Origin: Cichorium intybus
Taxonomy: Eukaryota > Streptophyta > Magnoliopsida > Asterales > Asteraceae
Assembly: GCA_023525715.1 (NCBI GenBank)
Contig: CM042009.1
Span: 127,666,645 to 127,730,644, forward strand
Length of the DNA stretch: 64,000 nucleotides
Direction of reading: 5' to 3'
In this document: positions 51,481 to 64,000 of the stretch, in pieces
Position numbering within the stretch: position 1 is the stretch's first letter
Layout: every line of letters starts with the position of its first letter
Position numbers and translations under genes: made by a program
The notes under the pieces: generated by a model
Seen by the model: only the letters and a program-made list of their open reading frames with translations
What the model was told of the DNA's origin: nothing
Databases searched by the model: none

Positions 51481-51583
51481 TCTCATCCTCTGGTTAAGTG
51501 CTAGTGTCAGCTAAAGGTTTTTCATTTGTTGACTCTTGAATCTCTTCAAGATCAATCTTGCTCCCACTAGCTTCTTGGATATG

Positions 51584-51584
<1 letters not shown>

Positions 51585-51619
<35 letters not shown>
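51585..51619. repeat. (TC)n microsatellite in copia-3
   Basis: About 35 bp of TC repeat lie inside the integrase/reverse transcriptase linker. The Arg-Glu frame opposite is an artefact. Confidence 0.95.
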
Positions 51620-51621
<2 letters not shown>

Positions 51622-51809
51622 TTTTCTTTCTCTCAAGAAAGACTCCCCTTTGATCCACAAACACTTTGTTCTCAAAAGGCTTGTAAAACAAGTATCCAAA
51701 GGACTTTCGGGGTTAACCAATAAAATGACACTTCTCTTATCTGGGTTTAAGCATGTCATGAGCTTCGTAAAGAACGAAGACTTCACAACCCTAGACTTTC
51801 ACATGTGCT

Positions 51810-53056
51810 AGTGAGGGACAAACCCCACTCCATATTTCAGAACATGTCTTTACAACCTTCTTATTTGGTACGATGTTTAAGATATGGGTTTCTGTTTCTA
51901 GGACATAACCCTTCGAAACTTATTGGAAGTGTAGGTTGATTCATCATGGATCAAACCATTTCTAACAATGTTTGATTTCTCCTTTTAGACACACCATTAT
52001 GTTGCGGTGTTCTAAGAGGATATTGGAGCAGAAATGCTCTTACAGATAATATCTCGTGTTAAAGCAGTACGTGCATGCAGTTGAATACCATAGGCGCTAA
52101 TGCTAAATGCATTATAAGGTGCGGGTTGTGCCTCTTCTATCGCCAATTGGTTTTATTTGAACTGGTAAGCGCCTTGATCCTACAAGTGGTATCAGAGCTA
52201 AGGTCACGAGTTCGATTCTCTCAGAGAGCAATTTCTGAGGGGGGATTGTTAGAGCAGAAATGCTCTTAGAGACAATATCCCGTGTTGAAGCAGTAAGTGC
52301 ACGCAGTCGAATATCGTAGGGTTCGATTCTCTTAGAGAGCAATTTCTGAGGGGGGATTGTTGGAGCAGAAATGCTCTCAGAGACAATATCTCGCGTTAAA
52401 GCAGTACGTGTACGCAGTCGAATACCCTAGGCGCTAATGCTGAATGCACTATAAGGTGCGGGTTGCGCCTCTTCTATCGCCAATTGGTTTTAGTTGAACT
52501 CGTAAGCGCCTTGATCCTACAAACTGTGAAACTATTCCATAGTTCCTAAGATGTTTGCAGAGTTCAATACTCGGATATTCTAGCTCAGTTGATTTTCTAC
52601 TTTGTTTCAAAACTCTTTGAGCACTTCAAAGTTTTTGACTTATGTTTATTCAAATGAACTCAATTATATCTACTAAATAATCAACAAAAATGTAACGAAG
52701 TATTGTTTATCATGTCTTGTGGCAGATCTGAACGATCCACAAACATCTGTGTGGATAAGGTCCAAAATCCTTGCCTCTCTCATAGCTTCCTATGGATGGC
52801 GTTCTTGTCATCTTCCAACTAGGCAAGATTCGCACACATCATCTGACTCTAAGTCAAATGATTCCAAGATCATGTCCGCTTGGAGCTTGGCGATGTGATT
52901 CTTGTTTATATGGCCAAGGAGACAATGCCATAAAAACGATTTATCCAACACACTTTCGTATGAATCAACATTCAAGATTACATTGTTTCTACTATTTATG
53001 CAAACAACACATTCATATAAAAACCATTGTGAGGATAAATTTTGAAAGAAAAACAA
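51810..53056 (-). pseudogene. Copia-3 integrase, interrupted by a TRIM
   Basis: 53056-52808 holds the zinc-binding part (LWHCLLGHINKNHIAKLQ, ILESFDLESDDVCESC). The core continues degraded to LRNYGIVSQ at 52522-52545. It is then cut by the TRIM (52021-52521) and resumes with RTPQHNGVSKRRNQTLLEMV (about 52015-51960). The usual catalytic glutamate in NGVxER is replaced by lysine. Confidence 0.85.
52021..52521 (+). mobile_element. Compound TRIM retrotransposon, 501 bp
   Basis: A full LTR (52021-52184) is followed by a 62-bp interior. This consists of the primer-binding site TGGTATCAGAGC (52187-52198), a GAGTTCGATTCTC stretch and the polypurine tract GAGGGGGGAT. A truncated second LTR (52247-about 52320) joins directly to a second partial interior (about 52321-52357), and then a full third LTR follows (52358-52521). 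Full LTRs are 164 bp, from TGTTGGAGCAG (first copy TATTGG) to TTGATCCTACA. There is no coding capacity. This is a terminal-repeat retrotransposon in miniature in an LTR-interior-LTR-interior-LTR array. No target duplication was found. Confidence 0.88.
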
Positions 53057-53459
53057 CGATGCTTATAAAAATATGACCATTTTCATTATCAAAAGGAAAA
53101 ACCAAAATATCCTTAAATAATGCGTAATATGAAACAATGTCTTGTGTCATTTCAAGTGAGTAGCGAAAAGATAATAATCTAACTAAACACCACTAGTCAA
53201 CACGAGCTCGTAATCCTCGATTCTTGTAACAGTAGTAGTGCTTCTATATCTCATGATCAGGTTAAGCTCCTATGTTTCAGCTTCCTACTTTCACTTATTC
53301 CCTACATACCCGTGCAAATGTGAGTACCACATCTTGTATCAAGGAATTAAGAATTAGAAGTTGATATACTATGAAGTTTAGATATACCTGAGGTGTAAAA
53401 CTCTTTAGCTTTCAATTGTTTGATCAGATGTCCTGAACATCTTCCATTTCTCATCTTGC

Positions 53460-53985
53460 TTTTGGTTGAAACATATCCCATCCAGAGGATTCCTAGTTTA
53501 AGACATCTCGCTTACCGGTTGCCCTAGGTCAGTTCTTCTTGACAACTCTCTTTCCACAGGAGCCAATTCAGTAGTAGTATGCCCATGTAAGTCTCATAAT
53601 TAGTTAACATACCATGCATCTCCATTATAGACTTATCTATATTTCCCATCTTGTAGATCTGAATGAACATATCATATGAGCTTGTTAGAGAGCTAAGCAC
53701 AATATTGGTACTCAACTCCGGACTGACAGGAAAACCAAGTCTTTCCAGTTTGTTAATGTATGCCTTGATCTTAAGGACATGAATACTAACACTACCTCCT
53801 TCCTCTAGCTTGCACTTTACAAGGTCTTTCATGATCTTGTTGTGTTCTTGCCTAACCCGCTTTTGGAACATTCCTTCGAGCATGTTAACTATGTCATATA
53901 GATTAAGAAATTCTAAGTCCCTTCGGATCTCAGGAACCATCGTCAATAACATAAGGCAACGAACTTCATTAGACTCATTAAGACA
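53460..53985 (-). pseudogene. Copia-3 gag (UBN2 type), 3' part
   Basis: The longest retained copia-3 frame (53952-53524, open about 20 codons further upstream) reads MLLTMVPEIRRDLEFLN, KCKLEEGGSVSIHVLKIKAY, INKLERLGFPVSPELSTNIV and LSSLTSSYDMFIQIYKMG. These are characteristic of the copia gag capsid region. The N-terminal WxxxL part (about 54120-54060) is out of frame, and the CCHC knuckle is missing. Confidence 0.85.
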
Positions 53986-54594
53986 ATTCTCATATTTTTC
54001 TTTGACATCTCTTGTAGTGTCCTCTAGACGTGGTTTGGGAACAGGTTTCTCAATGGTATAAAGTTTTCCTTCGAGTTTGAGAACTATTCTCTAGGTTCGA
54101 AGCCAGTCTAAGTAGTTTAGACCATCAAGCTTGTCCATACCAATGATGTAATGTTGTGAGAAGTTCGAGAGAGGTAATGGTGGAGAAGGAAGAAAAGGAG
54201 AAGGAAAATATGAGTTGATACTTGTAGCAGACATCTATAACACAAAATTTTAGTTAGTTTGATTTAATCCTTTAAAATGATTATCCATATGTTATTTAAC
54301 AAGGCTAGTATCTAACAATTTACTTTTATGGTGTGAAGAGGGATGTCGTAGTCACACCATAAAGATCATTAAGGTAGATGATACTTTTATCAATTTCAAT
54401 CACTATGAAATTCCTAGATCTTTGAGATTCATTGATTAAGTTCAATAGTATGTTAATCTCGATTATGCTCATCTCAATCCATGGCATGGATGTTGTGGAT
54501 CATGGATTAGATGGTGGATCAAGCATGCAAAAACCGAGTGATTCCCATCTCAAGATACGCTTGAGTATTGCGAGTGCCACATCATCTTCAATCA

Positions 54595-54644
54595 TAATCT
54601 GAATTTGACGTGCTGGCAAACCACACAGCTTGGTCATCAGATTA
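54595..54644. other. Stem-loop motif copy 5 (copia-3 leader)
   Basis: Outer arms TAATCTGA (54595-54602) and TCAGATTA (54637-54644) and inner arms TGAC (54606-54609) and GTCA (54633-54636) pair perfectly around a 23-nt core, GTGCTGGCAAA, CCACACAGC, TTG. A 3-nt bulge lies on one side. Confidence 0.65.
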
Positions 54645-55386
54645 CAAGGAAAATGTGTGTTTTTCAGGTAGCATATGATTCACATTTCATTTTACTTAAA
54701 ATGGGACTTTTGTTTTAATATTTTTAAGTTAATACTTTTAACTTGAAACATTGCCCTATCAAACCCTTTCGGTACTGCACTCAAGAAAATATGATGGGTG
54801 GTGATGGTGGTAAACAATGAATGCTATTTAAAAACCGCACTTATTAGGATTCAAAGAATCCTCATTCAAACCTTCTAAACACATTTTTAAGAGTGGGTGA
54901 GTCTAGTCATGGTTTGGCCAATGTTTTAGTTTTAATCTTTAAGTTATAAATATAGATAAAATTCTAATATATATATATAAGTAAATTTTAAATCATTTTA
55001 AAATTTATGTTTAACTATTAATTCAATTAACATAATGTTAATTATTAATTTAAACACTACCCAATTAATCATGTTTGCATATAAGGCAATAAGGGTTAAC
55101 TTGGAGGCAAAGCAAGTTAGGAAACTTGCAAGACAAGTTAGGGTTGTAAACCTTAGCAGTCATGCCTTAGTGCATAAGCAAAGGCCCAAGGTTATTACCT
55201 AAACCCTAGAATTTTCGAGAAATGTATTCTACCAACCCTAAAATGCGAAATTCATAACATGCAATTTCAAAAAGGATTCTAGCATAAACCCTAGATTTTT
55301 GAAAAACACAAGCATGTAAACATAATTCATAATTCAATTTGGGATCTAAAGTGCATACAACCAATCAACACAGGATCTGATACCAC

Positions 55387-56079
55387 TGAAGGGATTTGAT
55401 CATAATAACAAAACATATTACACAATAGAAGACTTAACAAGATCAAATCATAAGCTCATAGAAAAACAAGCAAGGATCATGATGCTCATATAAAAACATA
55501 ACTAGGATCATATTGTTCATAGAAATTGTTGCAACTTAAAATATGAATCATAAATGCATACCTTTCTTTGGATGTAAGGATCCAAACCATAGTCTCTCTT
55601 TTGATTCACACCCAAGAACACTAGAAGAACAAACTGACATAGGTTCCCTAGGGAGGAAGCAAGAGGCACAAACCCTAGAAGGGTTTGTGAATTCGCCAAA
55701 AGGGTGGGAGGTAGAAGTAATGGGATGCTCAAGGAGGAGGCCAAGGAGTGCATAGGGTTTGATCATTAGCTCTCTATTTATAAGGAAGCACAATTAGGGT
55801 TCCAAACTTTAGGAGCCTCCTTCCACTTTACCCTGGACTGTTTAATTAATTAAACTCTTTAATTTAATTAACATCTAGTCCCTGTAATTAATTTTTTCCA
55901 AATTAATTACTAATTAGTTTCTAATTAATTTATCATAACATGATAAATTAATAAACTAATTTCTCCCAATTTATTTATGTCACATGTTTATTTTCTGGGC
56001 CCTGAGGGCAACCCAAAAGGACCCTATTATTATTAGAAATATCACCAACTGGTAATAACATTGAATACTATTTCCAACA
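55387..56079 (-). repeat. 5' LTR of copia-3, 693 bp
   Basis: It aligns throughout with 48316-49021, with many substitutions and a few indels. It ends TTCA next to one base and the primer-binding-like site. Confidence 0.88.

Positions 56080-64000
<7,921 letters not shown>

Larger units (their letters stand above)
48316..56079 (-). mobile_element. Copia-3: Ty1/copia element, about 7.8 kb
   Basis: LTRs lie at 48316-49021 (3') and 55387-56079 (5'). The primer-binding-like TGGTATCAGATC is next to the 5' LTR (55374-55385), and the polypurine stretch AAGTGGGAGAC (minus strand, 49022-49032) precedes the 3' LTR. The outer base pair of the 3' LTR is mutated (TAAAGGG instead of TGAAGGG on the plus strand). 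Flanks AATTT and AATAT share four of five bases. Gag, integrase and reverse transcriptase are recognisable but broken, and a TRIM sits in the integrase. It is a relative of copia-1. Its LTRs are visibly more diverged, so it is probably older. Confidence 0.88.

Noticed and set aside
51494..51811. Frames rich in Arg-Glu or Leu-Ser
   Set aside because: They are produced by the (TC)n repeat within the copia-3 linker.

Overview
This window looks like eudicot nuclear DNA from a repeat-rich, non-genic part of the genome. The evidence is a degraded plastid insertion (rps16 / trnK-UUU / matK), plant-type Ty1/copia and Ty3/gypsy elements, a tRNA-derived SINE, a Mutator-like transposon, Helitron ends and long (TA)n arrays. 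The family or species cannot be fixed from sequence alone. No intact host protein-coding gene is visible. Almost every open frame is a transposon fragment or an artefact of simple repeats.

Layout. 1-2.6 kb: partial gypsy-type LTR, a copia 3' end with three polypurine tracts and its LTR, then a SINE with a 15-bp target duplication. 2.8-6.9 kb: AT-rich DNA with a Helitron 3' end and an LTR-like patch. 6.9-9.7 kb: plastid DNA interrupted by about 750 bp of non-plastid DNA. 10.9-12.9 kb: a 2-kb solo LTR with perfect 5-bp target duplication. 13.3-17.0 kb: a 3.7-kb Mutator-like element with about 190-bp terminal inverted repeats (TIRs), a perfect 9-bp target duplication and a dead transposase.

18-30 kb: a chain of four TIR elements (called D, A, B and C here), each lying between (TA)n arrays. 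Element D holds a CCA-rich repeat into which a 4.3-kb copia element with 91-bp LTRs has inserted. Element C holds a gypsy-type LTR. 30.1-47.4 kb: one minus-strand copia element ('copia-1', LTRs 763 bp) that jumped into a (TA)n array. It contains a truncated gypsy element (31.0-34.0 kb) and a complete plus-strand copia element ('copia-2', 35.6-42.8 kb, LTRs 642 bp). 47.4-48.3 kb: Helitron-like end carrying exons of a host gene that resembles the FAM114/DUF719 family. 48.3-56.1 kb: a related minus-strand copia ('copia-3'), with a tiny compound TRIM element (501 bp) inside its integrase. 56.1-58.1 kb: a truncated plus-strand copia pol. 58.2-62.0 kb: exon-like islands ending in a Helitron 3' terminus. 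62-64 kb: unannotated AT-rich DNA.

The main observation beyond known repeats is a small stem-loop family in copia-1 and copia-3. A nearly constant 23-24-nt core beginning GTGC and containing CCACAC is flanked each time by a different but self-complementary arm pair: CGAT/ATCG, ATTAGT/ACTAAT, ATTAAC/GTTAAT, GTTGG/CCAAC and TGAC/GTCA. That pattern is what selection on RNA (or DNA) secondary structure would give. The second is the repeated use of (TA)n microsatellites as landing sites by unrelated element classes.
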